Positions 42,977 through 51,634 of a stretch of DNA of 64,000 nucleotides are shown here, piece by piece. The stretch is from Flavobacteriaceae bacterium (GTDB taxonomy: Bacteria > Bacteroidota > Bacteroidia > Flavobacteriales > Flavobacteriaceae). The first letter of the stretch is position 1. Each line of letters starts with the position of its first letter. The position numbers were made by a program, and so were the translations under genes. Below the pieces are notes generated by a model that did not search any database, was not told the origin of the DNA, and was given only the letters and a program-made list of their open reading frames with translations. Location of the stretch: assembly GCA_002746415.1 (NCBI GenBank), contig NVXD01000002.1, positions 124,001-188,000 of the forward strand. Reading direction: 5' to 3'.

Positions 42977-43567
42977 ATGGCTTACAATATAACCTTAGAG
43001 GGTAAAAATTTGGATGCTGCTGAAAAATTATTAGCCCAAGCTACTAGTGTATTTGAATCATGTAAGGTCAATTATTGGTTAGAAGGCGGTACCCTCCTAG
43101 GACTATATAGAGAAAACAGATTATTGCCCTGGGACGATGATATTGATATTTCTATTCATAACAATCAAGGTGAAAAAATCCAAACCCTATTAAGCACATT
43201 AAAGGAAAATGGTTTTAGAATAAGAATAAGAACATTTAATAATGACTCGGACTACTTTAAAAAAGGAGACATTAGGATGATAAAAATACGAACTAAACAT
43301 TTTTTTGGACTATTTAAGGGAAAAGTATGCTTAGATGTATTTATAAAATATACTACCCATGACAAGACTTATTGGAAAATAGGTGATAAGACCAAAAATG
43401 TTCCTTCCATATTTTATGAAGCGTTCAAAACAATAGAATTTAAAGAAAAATCATACCAAATACCTAAAAACACTGAAGACTACTTAACATATCGCTATGG
43501 TGAGTGGCAAACCCCAGTTAAAAATTGGGATACCTCTAAAGACGATAAGGCTCTTATCCCGTCTTAA
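42977..43567 (+). CDS. LicD-family phosphotransferase
   Basis: A 196-residue nucleotidyltransferase-fold protein. WLEGGTLLGLYRENRLLPWD followed by DDIDIS (residues 34-59) holds the LicD signature with its Asp residues. LicD proteins transfer phosphocholine, and related FKRP-type enzymes ribitol-phosphate, from a CDP-linked donor to a glycan. ATG 42977 is chosen; a GTG lies two codons upstream. It ends convergent with the cytidylyltransferase-like gene with a 4 bp overlap. The neighbours supply plausible CDP-donor enzymes. Confidence 0.88.
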   Translation: MAYNITLEGKNLDAAEKLLAQATSVFESCKVNYWLEGGTLLGLYRENRLLPWDDDIDISIHNNQGEKIQTLLSTLKENGFRIRIRTFNNDSDYFKKGDIRMIKIRTKHFFGLFKGKVCLDVFIKYTTHDKTYWKIGDKTKNVPSIFYEAFKTIEFKEKSYQIPKNTEDYLTYRYGEWQTPVKNWDTSKDDKALIPS

Positions 43568-44166
43568 ATTAATTTTAAGGACTTTTTTAAAATTGTACTA
43601 CTAACGCTTTCTGTATAGGGAAAATACTCCATTTGGCAACTTACTTTTGGATATCTGCCTTCCCAATCCGCACCCACAGAAATAGCGTCAATATTATAAA
43701 CGTCCACAATCTTCTGCTTATTCTTATCCACTTGTGGAATTACTTCATCCACCAAGTTAATGGATTGCACAATTTTAACTCTTTCATGAAAAGGGATTAC
43801 TGGTTTTCTCCCTTTTTCTTGCTCAATAAGCTCATCTGTTGAAACTCCAACAATTAAATAATCACAAAGTTCCTTAGATCTAATTAGAATATTTAGATGT
43901 CCATAATGAAAAACATCAAAACATCCTGAAGTGTAAATTCTATTATATTTAGATTTTTTTTGCTTTTTGGCGGTTATTATAAATCCTTCAATATTAATAG
44001 ACCATTTGTTCTCAAAGTTGTTTTCGTACAAAAAAGCAATAATTTCAGAAATCTCATCTTCATTGTCCATTGTATCCGAAACAATTTCCAACATCTCAGG
44101 AGACAAGCTCTTTATATTCCATTTTTTAAACTTCTCTTTAAGAGCTGTTAAATCCAGTCCAACCAT
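43564..44166 (-). CDS. TagD-like cytidylyltransferase with an N-terminal extension
   Basis: A 200-residue protein. The nucleotidyltransferase domain starts at residue 76 with YTSGCFDVFHYGHLNIL (HxGH at 87-90), continues with KPVIPFHERVKIVQSI, and ends with YTESVSSTILK, equivalent to the RTEGISTT loop of glycerol-3-phosphate cytidylyltransferase. It would make CDP-glycerol or CDP-ethanolamine. About 70 N-terminal residues, acidic and helical, are extra compared with TagD (about 130 residues) and unassigned. Minus strand, between licD and licC-like genes. Confidence 0.86.
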   Translation of the reverse strand: MVGLDLTALKEKFKKWNIKSLSPEMLEIVSDTMDNEDEISEIIAFLYENNFENKWSINIEGFIITAKKQKKSKYNRIYTSGCFDVFHYGHLNILIRSKELCDYLIVGVSTDELIEQEKGRKPVIPFHERVKIVQSINLVDEVIPQVDKNKQKIVDVYNIDAISVGADWEGRYPKVSCQMEYFPYTESVSSTILKKSLKLI

Positions 44167-44365
44167 GTGTTTTAAAATATATTTTTGCGAAATTACAAAA
44201 TCAAAAAAGAAAAAGAAACTAAGCTAGTGCATTTACGAGTTTAACGAATCAAATCAATTTCGTTTATTTGCATAACACAAAGTATTTATATTCTAATTGC
44301 TTTTTAAAAATTGCATTTTATATATAAATTACTGTAATACTTTAATACTCTTTAGAATACAAAAT

Positions 44366-45049
44366 ATGAAAATTATCATACTTGCCGCAGGTATTGGTTC
44401 TAGACTTGGGAATCCTTTTCCTAAACCACTTACTGCTTTGAATAATGGAAAAAGTATTATGGGAATGCAAGTGGAAAACCTTACAACCCATTTTAATATA
44501 GATGATGTAAGTGTAGTGGTTGGTTTTAAGAAAGACTTAATTATGGAACGCTTTCCAGAGCTAACATATATTTACAATCCATTCTTTGACCGAACCAATA
44601 CTTCCAAAAGCCTTGTTAAGGCTTTAAAAAAGAACAAAAATGAATCTGTTCTTTGGTTAAATGGTGATGTTGTATTTGACGAAAAACTGTTAACTATTTT
44701 AAATCCTTTCATTAACAAAGAACAATCCTTTGTAGCAGTTAACACTAGCAAAGTAGCTGAGGAGGAAGTAAAATACACCTTAAAGGCTGATTATATTGAT
44801 CAGCTCTCCAAAACTGTTAAAAATGGATTGGGAGAGGCTGTAGGCATCAATTATATAGCGTCCAAAGACATTCAATTTCTTATAAATCGATTGGAAGGGT
44901 GTGATGACAATGACTATTTCGAAAGGGGTTTAGAAATAGCAATAGAAAAAGATGGCCTTAAAGTTTGTGCAGTGGATATATCCGCATACGATTGTATGGA
45001 AGTAGACTTTAAAGAAGATTTAGAAAATGCTAACAATCTTTTTAGGTAA
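44366..45049 (+). CDS. LicC-like NTP-transferase (phosphocholine/sugar-1-phosphate nucleotidyltransferase)
   Basis: A 227-residue GT-A-like nucleotidyltransferase: ILAAGIGSRLGNPFPKPLT (signature G-x-G-x-R and KP), YNPFFDRTNTSKSL, VLWLNGDVVFDEK (metal Asp) and a late MEVDFKEDLENAN. The short length and the YNP-x-N-x-SL segment match the LicC group that makes CDP-choline. The last base of its stop overlaps the next gene's ATG (TAATG). The frame is open further upstream, but the ATG 44366 begins the conserved motif. Confidence 0.85.
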   Translation: MKIIILAAGIGSRLGNPFPKPLTALNNGKSIMGMQVENLTTHFNIDDVSVVVGFKKDLIMERFPELTYIYNPFFDRTNTSKSLVKALKKNKNESVLWLNGDVVFDEKLLTILNPFINKEQSFVAVNTSKVAEEEVKYTLKADYIDQLSKTVKNGLGEAVGINYIASKDIQFLINRLEGCDDNDYFERGLEIAIEKDGLKVCAVDISAYDCMEVDFKEDLENANNLFR

Positions 45050-46878
45050 TGAAAGCAATCCTTTTTTGTCAAAACGGATACGCCTTTGGTATTTTAGCAC
45101 CAATTAGGGATATACTCAGTACAATAGACCATGAATATCTCTGGTATTTTCCCGAAAAATTACTAACAGTTTTTCCCAATGAGAAAGACCCCTTCACAAC
45201 AAGCATATTAGATTTGCAATTATTTGCAAGCGACGCCATTTTTGTACCAGGGAATGAGGTTCCTTACTACCTCAGAGGCCTTAAAATTCAAATTTTTCAT
45301 GGCTTAGCAGGAGAAAAAAAAGGGCACTTCCGTATTCGTCATTATTTTGACCTGTATCTAACACAAGGCCCTTATTTTACTGAGAAATTCATTGCCTTAC
45401 GTAAAAAATACAAAAACTTTGATGTTTTTGAAACTGGCTGGCCCAAACTAGATATTTTTAGCAAAAATAAACACATTTTTAAAGAAGATAAAGAAGCACT
45501 TTTAAAAGAATATGACACAGATAAAATAGTATTATATGCTCCTACCTTCTCCCCTAGCCTAACCTCTGCCCCACACCTGCTCAAGGAAATAGAGAATTTA
45601 GCGCTAACTACAGAATTTCTTATTTTTATTAAATTTCATGATTTAATGAGTGAAAAATGGGTGCAAGCCTTCTCGAAATTATCTAATAGAATTCCAAACA
45701 TTCAATTAAAAAAAGAAAAGAACATTATAAAATTTTTATTACAGGCAGATATTCTAATAAGCGACACCTCATCTGTTATTTATGAGTTCATTTTATTGAA
45801 TAAGCCAGTTATTTCATATAAAACCATTACTCCAAATATATATTGGGACAATTCTAAATCTTATACCAAACTGACCGAAAAAGTATTGGATAATATAAAA
45901 AATGACCCCTATGCTAAGGGCAGAGATTACATCAACAAACGTTTTCACCCTTATAAGGATGGTAAATCAGCCCAACGAATGGTGGAGACAGTCGAAAATT
46001 ACATTTCAAAAAACGGTGTTCCTCATAAAAGAAAACTGTCTTTAGCTAGAATGTTAAAGATAAATTCCATTTTTGGAACCCCAATTGAGAATCTTTGGGA
46101 TGGAAACAAAAGAAGAAAAATCACGGCATTACTAATCACTTATAATGAAATAAATAACATTGATTCCGTTTTAGAAAATATAAAATTTGCAGATGAAATT
46201 ATAATTGTGGATTCCTTAAGCACGGATGGTACCATTGCTAAAATCAAGGAGCATTCCAACGTGACGCTAATTGAAAGGCCATTCAAAAATTATACAGATC
46301 AAAAATCTTTTGCTTTAGAACAAGCATCCCATGATTGGATATTATTTATGGATGCCGATGAAAGATTGACAGATCCTTTAAAGAATGAAATCTTAAAAAC
46401 TGTCAATTCTGATAATCCTGGTATTGAAGCTTACTATTTTTACAGAACTTTCATGTTCCAAAATAGTGTATTACGCTTCAGTGGATGGCAAAGTGATAAA
46501 AACTATCGCCTATTTAGAAAAAGTAAAGTGAATTTTACACCAGAAAGGATTGTTCATGAAACTTTAATAGTAGATGGTGAATCTGATGTTTTAAAAAATA
46601 AACTAATTCATTATTCATATAAAGATTACAAAGATTACAAAGGAAAAATGATCAAATATGGGCAGATGAAGGCGCGAGAAGAATTTCAAAAAGACTACAG
46701 CCCCAATCAGTATCATTTTATACTAAAACCTCTCTACAAATTTCTCAACCATTACATCTTAAGATTAGGAGTTTTAGACGGTAAAAAGGGGGTGGTTATA
46801 TGTTATCTCAATGCTCTTGGGGTATATTCTAGATATAAAGAATTAAAACGATTACGAAATACTGATTTGCAAGGTTAA
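45049..46878 (+). CDS. CDP-glycerol glycerophosphotransferase-like (TagF/TagB) and GT2 fusion protein
   Basis: A 609-residue bifunctional protein. Residues 1 to about 325 are a TagB/TagF-like domain: IFHGLAGEKKGHF (His84), YAPTFSP, FIKFHD, ISDTSSVIYEFILLNKPV and the FHPYKDGKSAQRM ending. After a linker, about residues 355-609 are a GT2 domain (ALLITYNE, LFMDADER, SGWQSDKNYRLFRKSKVNF) highly similar to the separate GT2 at 42019-42810. It could build a glycan stem and add polyol-phosphate in the cytoplasm. Translationally coupled to the LicC-like gene. TagF domains are rare in Gram-negative bacteria. Confidence 0.9.
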   Translation: MKAILFCQNGYAFGILAPIRDILSTIDHEYLWYFPEKLLTVFPNEKDPFTTSILDLQLFASDAIFVPGNEVPYYLRGLKIQIFHGLAGEKKGHFRIRHYFDLYLTQGPYFTEKFIALRKKYKNFDVFETGWPKLDIFSKNKHIFKEDKEALLKEYDTDKIVLYAPTFSPSLTSAPHLLKEIENLALTTEFLIFIKFHDLMSEKWVQAFSKLSNRIPNIQLKKEKNIIKFLLQADILISDTSSVIYEFILLNKPVISYKTITPNIYWDNSKSYTKLTEKVLDNIKNDPYAKGRDYINKRFHPYKDGKSAQRMVETVENYISKNGVPHKRKLSLARMLKINSIFGTPIENLWDGNKRRKITALLITYNEINNIDSVLENIKFADEIIIVDSLSTDGTIAKIKEHSNVTLIERPFKNYTDQKSFALEQASHDWILFMDADERLTDPLKNEILKTVNSDNPGIEAYYFYRTFMFQNSVLRFSGWQSDKNYRLFRKSKVNFTPERIVHETLIVDGESDVLKNKLIHYSYKDYKDYKGKMIKYGQMKAREEFQKDYSPNQYHFILKPLYKFLNHYILRLGVLDGKKGVVICYLNALGVYSRYKELKRLRNTDLQG

Positions 46879-46880
46879 AA

Positions 46881-47450
46881 ATGACACAATTCCAAGAAGA
46901 AATCAATGCATGCAGGAGCGTTCTTAAAGAAGGAGGCCTTATTCTCTATCCGACTGACACTATATGGGGAATAGGCTGCGATGCTACAAATGAAGAAGCT
47001 GTAAAAAAAATCTATACCTTAAAAAAAAGAATCGATACCAAAACAATGATCTGCTTGGTAGCTAATGATTTTATGTTAGAAAAACATGTAACCAAAGTTC
47101 CAGAAGCTGCATATGATATTATTGATTTAGCAGAAAAACCAACAACCATTGTATATGACAACCCTAAAGGAATTGCAAATAACTTAGTTGCTACAGATAA
47201 TTCCGTAGCAATTAGGGTCGCTACAGATAAGTTTTGTCAATACCTAATTACCAATTTAAAAAAACCCATAGTCTCCACTTCTGCAAATATTAGTGGAAAA
47301 CCGGCTCCAAAAAGCTTTAAAGAAATAGACCCTGCTATTTTAAAAGGTGTGGACTATATAGTAAATTTGCACCAAGAAATGACAATGGCAAAACCATCTT
47401 CCATCATTAAAATCGGAAATGGCGGTTTGGTCAAGGTGATACGTGAATAA
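46881..47450 (+). CDS. tsaC: L-threonylcarbamoyladenylate synthase (YrdC/Sua5 domain)
   Basis: A 189-residue YrdC-domain protein: [28 protein letters not shown], and [16 protein letters not shown] are the conserved substrate-binding segments. It makes threonylcarbamoyl-AMP for t6A in tRNAs. The short form, without the Sua5 C-terminal domain, fits TsaC. It begins 2 bp after the TagF-GT2 gene and precedes cca by 5 bp, so transcription may read through from the glycan genes. Confidence 0.93.
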   Translation: MTQFQEEINACRSVLKEGGLILYPTDTIWGIGCDATNEEAVKKIYTLKKRIDTKTMICLVANDFMLEKHVTKVPEAAYDIIDLAEKPTTIVYDNPKGIANNLVATDNSVAIRVATDKFCQYLITNLKKPIVSTSANISGKPAPKSFKEIDPAILKGVDYIVNLHQEMTMAKPSSIIKIGNGGLVKVIRE

Positions 47451-47455
47451 AAACA

Positions 47456-48889
47456 ATGCAAGAGTACTACAAAGAAAGCCTGCAAGACCCTATTTTTAAT
47501 ATCATAGGACTAGCTGCCAAAGAATTATCTTTGGACTGTTATGTAATTGGTGGTTTTGTACGTGATTTTTTTCTTAAAAGAAGCACTGCAAAGGATATTG
47601 ATATTGTGGCCATTGGTAGCGGTATCGCTTTGGCAAAAAAAGTAGCTGAAATGCTACCAAACCAACCAAAAGTCTCCGTTTTTAAAAACTTTGGTACCGC
47701 CATGTTGAAACACAACGGAATTGAATTGGAATTCGTTGGAGCCAGAAAAGAAAGCTACAATAGAGATAGTAGAAAACCCATCATAGAAAACGGCACATTG
47801 AAAGATGACCAAAAAAGAAGGGATTTCACCATCAATGCATTAGCACTTTCCTTAAATGAAACTGATTTCGGAAAGCTTTTAGATCCATTTGATGGTATTA
47901 AAGATTTAGATAATAAATTAATCAAAACCCCTTTAGAACCAGGGATTACCTATTCTGATGACCCCTTACGGATGATGCGAGCCATTCGCTTTGCAACCCA
48001 ATTGAATTTTGAAATCCAAACAAACTCTTTACTGGCTATAACAGACAATAAAGAACGCATGGCAATTGTTTCCAAAGAACGTATTATTGATGAACTGCAT
48101 AAAATTATTGGTAGTGCTAAACCATCAATGGGATTTCAATTATTACATGAAACTGGACTGTTACACCTTATACTTCCTGAACTTACTGCATTAGAGGGTA
48201 TCGAGGAAATAGAAGGGCAAAAACATAAAGACAACTTTTGGCATACGCTTGAAGTAGTAGACAATATTGCACTACATACAGATGATATTTGGTTACGTTG
48301 GGCGGCATTGTTACATGACATTGGTAAAGCACCCACCAAACGGTTTGACAAAAAGATAGGATGGACCTTCCATGCGCATGAATTTGTTGGCTCTAAAATG
48401 GTTTACAAATTGTTTAAAAGGTTGCGAATGCCATTGAACGAACACATGAAGTTTGTTCAAAAAATGGTTTTAATGAGCTCAAGACCTGTAGTGCTTTCGC
48501 AAAACAATGTTACTGATTCTGCCGTGCGTAGACTGGTTTTTGATGCAGGAGATTATGTAGACGATTTAATGACGCTGTGCGAAGCAGATATTACTACAAA
48601 AAACCCAAAAAAGCAGAAAAAATACAAGAATAATTTTAAAATTGTCCGTCAAAAAATAATAGAAGTAGAAGAGCGTGATCATGTTAGGAATTTTCAACCT
48701 CCCATAACAGGGGAAGAAATTATGAAGACTTTCAACTTAAAGCCTTCCAAAGAAATTGGGATATTGAAAGATGCCATCAAAGAGGCTATACTAGAAGGAG
48801 AGATTCCTAACGAATATGACCCAGCCCTTATTTTTATGATGAAAAAAGGTAAAAAAATGGGATTGACAGTATCCAATCAAATTACATAA
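47456..48889 (+). CDS. cca: CCA-adding tRNA nucleotidyltransferase with HD domain
   Basis: A 477-residue class II CCA enzyme: [14 protein letters not shown] and DIDIVAIG (metal Asp residues) in the head, [30 protein letters not shown] in the neck, and an HD domain with [10 protein letters not shown]. The tail (about 410-460) is helical. It repairs or completes 3' ends of tRNAs. Start ATG 47456 follows tsaC by 5 bp. Confidence 0.94.
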   Translation: MQEYYKESLQDPIFNIIGLAAKELSLDCYVIGGFVRDFFLKRSTAKDIDIVAIGSGIALAKKVAEMLPNQPKVSVFKNFGTAMLKHNGIELEFVGARKESYNRDSRKPIIENGTLKDDQKRRDFTINALALSLNETDFGKLLDPFDGIKDLDNKLIKTPLEPGITYSDDPLRMMRAIRFATQLNFEIQTNSLLAITDNKERMAIVSKERIIDELHKIIGSAKPSMGFQLLHETGLLHLILPELTALEGIEEIEGQKHKDNFWHTLEVVDNIALHTDDIWLRWAALLHDIGKAPTKRFDKKIGWTFHAHEFVGSKMVYKLFKRLRMPLNEHMKFVQKMVLMSSRPVVLSQNNVTDSAVRRLVFDAGDYVDDLMTLCEADITTKNPKKQKKYKNNFKIVRQKIIEVEERDHVRNFQPPITGEEIMKTFNLKPSKEIGILKDAIKEAILEGEIPNEYDPALIFMMKKGKKMGLTVSNQIT

Positions 48890-48893
48890 GTGC

Positions 48894-49910
48894 ATGAAAA
48901 AAGATAATAAGGCTGTTATATACTGGCTTTTAACTGGAAGTCTTTTAATATTCATTATGGTACTAGTTGGTGGCATTACTAGACTAACTCATTCTGGCCT
49001 TTCTATATCCAATTATAAATTAATAAGCGGCACTATTCCTCCAACCAGTGAAATTGAATGGCAAGAAGCCTTTGATTTATATAAGCAATACCCAGAATAT
49101 CAAAAACTCAATTCACATTTTACATTAGAAGACTTTAAGTCTATTTACTTTTGGGAATGGCTGCATAGGTTCATAGGCAGGTTCATTGGAATGGTATTTC
49201 TTATTCCATTTTTATATTTCCTTATTAAAAAACAACTTTCTAGACCAACAATAAAAAAAGCGATTATACTACTCCTCCTTGGAGCTTTTCAGGGCTTTTT
49301 AGGTTGGTATATGGTTAAAAGCGGATTGGTTAACAGACCGGACGTAAGCCACTATAGACTGGCATCACACCTGATTACGGCCTTCATTACTTTTGCATAC
49401 ACGCTATGGGTTGCATTAGATCTAATTTTTCCTAAAAAGAAAGACGTCAGCATCAATTTCAGAAGACATATTCGAATTGGAATGATTTTACTGGTGTTAC
49501 AGATATTTTGGGGCGGTTTGGTCGCTGGTTTAGATGCTGGTTTTATTCACAATCATTGGCCACTTATGAGCGAAGGGAAATTGGTGCATGAAACCGTTTT
49601 TATAGAACATAGTCCTGTTTGGATAAATTTTATTGAAGGTAGAAGTGGCGTACAGTTTATACATCGGTATTTGGCCTATATTGTAGTTGGTATTATTTTA
49701 TTTATTTGTTACAAGGCAAAAAAACTATCCTTAACTTCATATCAAAAAGGGGGAGTGAATTTACTATTGATTATAGTAGTGTCACAATTCATCTTAGGCA
49801 TTCTAACCTTAATTTATTCCGTACCTGTATGGCTAGGTGTGGCCCATCAAATTTTTGCTTTCTTCTTATTAGGAACCATGACTTTTGTACTCCATAGATT
49901 TTCCAAATAG
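48894..49910 (+). CDS. ctaA: heme A synthase (COX15/CtaA)
   Basis: A 338-residue integral membrane protein of about eight helices in two four-helix halves. Family motifs: LVGGITRLTHSGLSI near the N-terminus, FWEWLHRFIGR (heme-binding His), GWYMVKSGL, HYRLASHL, FWGGLVAGLDAG and IQFIHRYLA-like VQFIHRYLA. It oxidises heme O to heme A for cytochrome oxidase. No ctaB (heme O synthase) gene is in this window. Confidence 0.94.
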   Translation: MKKDNKAVIYWLLTGSLLIFIMVLVGGITRLTHSGLSISNYKLISGTIPPTSEIEWQEAFDLYKQYPEYQKLNSHFTLEDFKSIYFWEWLHRFIGRFIGMVFLIPFLYFLIKKQLSRPTIKKAIILLLLGAFQGFLGWYMVKSGLVNRPDVSHYRLASHLITAFITFAYTLWVALDLIFPKKKDVSINFRRHIRIGMILLVLQIFWGGLVAGLDAGFIHNHWPLMSEGKLVHETVFIEHSPVWINFIEGRSGVQFIHRYLAYIVVGIILFICYKAKKLSLTSYQKGGVNLLLIIVVSQFILGILTLIYSVPVWLGVAHQIFAFFLLGTMTFVLHRFSK

Positions 49911-49979
49911 CCTAGGCGTACCCATGTAAATTCTTCAAACACACTTCCTATATACTGCCATAAATTCAATACATAATCG

Positions 49980-49987
49980 TAACTTTG
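49980..49987 (+). promoter_or_regulatory. candidate -7 box before the 50010 gene
   Basis: TAACTTTG matches TAnnTTTG, 22 bp before the ATG at 50010 and after the ctaA stop. No clear -33 element. Confidence 0.4.
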
Positions 49988-50009
49988 TACCCACTCTAAT
50001 ACTAAAGGC

Positions 50010-50507
50010 ATGATTTATAAAATAAGAGTAATTCTAGATGCCAAAGATGATATCTTTAGGGATATAGAAATACAAGACAGTAATAGCTTAGAAGAGTTTC
50101 ACAATGCTATTACCCAGGCATTTGGGTTTATGGGGGATGAAATGGCTTCTTTTTATACTTGTGATGAGGAATGGAACCAGGATGAAGAAATTGCTCTTTT
50201 TGATGTAAGTGAAAATGGTTCTGATATTCGCCTAATGAACGAGACTTTTCTAAAAAACATTATGAATGAACGTACCCCTAAATTAATTTATGTGTACGAT
50301 TTTCTAAACATGTGGACTTTCTTTGTGGAATTGGCCGATATTGTAGAAAAAGAAGACGGAAGAGCATACCCAAATACATTATTCAGTTTTGGGGAACTTC
50401 CAGATATGCCACCAGAGAAAAAGTTTGTTGCTGATCCAGGTATAGAGTTTGATGATGATGGCTTGGAAAGTTATGACGACTTGGATTTTGATGAAAATTG
50501 GAACTAA
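50010..50507 (+). CDS. plasmid pRiA4b ORF3-like (IS1096 TnpR passenger-type) family protein
   Basis: A 165-residue acidic protein. YKIRVILDAKDDIFRDIEI, SLEEFHNAITQAFGF and TPKLIYVYDFLNMWTFFVEL match the pRiA4b ORF-3-like family (PF07929), whose members are also carried in IS1096. In flavobacteria it is a normal chromosomal gene of unknown role. The C-terminus is extremely acidic. No transposase or inverted repeat is visible around it. Confidence 0.85.
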   Translation: MIYKIRVILDAKDDIFRDIEIQDSNSLEEFHNAITQAFGFMGDEMASFYTCDEEWNQDEEIALFDVSENGSDIRLMNETFLKNIMNERTPKLIYVYDFLNMWTFFVELADIVEKEDGRAYPNTLFSFGELPDMPPEKKFVADPGIEFDDDGLESYDDLDFDENWN

Positions 50508-50553
50508 CGCGTATTTACATTATCACTATTTCACTAACTCACCTTAAACAATA

Positions 50554-51612
50554 ATGCTAAACCTATACCCTACCCAAATTGAAAGCGTTTCCCTTCACCG
50601 AGTTGGAAACAAAAATAGAAATGAAACCATTTTTTTATCCGCAGAGCCATTTTCTCTAAATGACGAAACAACGGGCATACTAAAAGAATATTTTTTCAAA
50701 TCTTTTAGGGAGAAGGAAGAAAATTACTTTTACCTTTCTAATGAAGTGGATGTTGAGTTCAACACATTGCATAAAATAGCAACAGAAATTTTTAACGACC
50801 CAAGTTCTGCACATTTAAATTCAAAAAAAATAGCAACACATTTGTTTGATCAGTCCAACCATCCACATATTAAAAGTGGGGAAGTTTATGTTGCCTACTT
50901 AACTGGACTTCTATTGGATAATGATAAAGTGGATGCCATTGGTATTTTCAAGAGTGAGCTTAAACATGATTTTCTTCAGTTTGAGGAAAAAGAAGGAAAT
51001 TTGGATATCCTAATCCAACAAGGTATAAACATCAATAAACTGGATAAAGGTTGTCTTATATTCAACACCAACAAAGAAGAAGGCTATAAAGTGCTATCAG
51101 TAGACAGCAATCGCTATGATGCCAAATACTGGTTAGAGAATTTTTTGGATGTGGAAGCCTTGTCTGATGACAATTTTAAGACCAAAAACTACTTGAAATT
51201 CTGTCAAAACTTTGCCAAAGATGTGGTTTTACCAGCAGAAGACAAGCAACAAGAGATCTTGTTCATGAACCGTGCAGTGAATCATTTTGCCAAAAATGAT
51301 GAATTTGAAGAAAGCACCTTTATTAATGAGGTTATGGAAAATCCAGAATTGATTCCAGAGTTTAAACATTACAAAGTTGAGAAAGGTCCAAAATACAGCA
51401 TTGAAGATGTTTCCAGTTTTGATATTGCCAACAAAGCTGTCTCTGATGCCAGGAGAAAAATAAAAAGCGTTATAAATCTAGACACCAATATTCAAATAAA
51501 ACTAGACTTTATAAATCCTGATTCAGCGGATAAATTTATAGAAAAAGGCTGGGATGAAGAACGTCAGATGTACTACTACCTAGTTTATTTTAATAAAGAG
51601 GAGAAGAGTTAA
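50554..51612 (+). CDS. nucleoid-associated protein (YejK/NdpA family)
   Basis: A 352-residue soluble protein matching the 37-kDa nucleoid-associated protein family: the N-terminal SVSLHRVGNKNRNE and LKEYFFKSFREKEENYFYLS, and VYVAYLTGLLLDNDKVDAIG in the middle. E. coli YejK is spermidine-nucleoid located. Many relatives lie in defence or mobile regions, but the neighbours here look ordinary. 46 bp after the pRiA4b-like gene. Confidence 0.8.
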   Translation: MLNLYPTQIESVSLHRVGNKNRNETIFLSAEPFSLNDETTGILKEYFFKSFREKEENYFYLSNEVDVEFNTLHKIATEIFNDPSSAHLNSKKIATHLFDQSNHPHIKSGEVYVAYLTGLLLDNDKVDAIGIFKSELKHDFLQFEEKEGNLDILIQQGININKLDKGCLIFNTNKEEGYKVLSVDSNRYDAKYWLENFLDVEALSDDNFKTKNYLKFCQNFAKDVVLPAEDKQQEILFMNRAVNHFAKNDEFEESTFINEVMENPELIPEFKHYKVEKGPKYSIEDVSSFDIANKAVSDARRKIKSVINLDTNIQIKLDFINPDSADKFIEKGWDEERQMYYYLVYFNKEEKS

Positions 51613-51634
51613 TTTAGGCCCTCTAAACCTGTAA

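Noticed and set aside
50010-50507. pRiA4b/IS1096-type protein considered as a sign of a mobile element
   Set aside because: No transposase, terminal repeats or target duplication around it; the family is common as a chromosomal gene.
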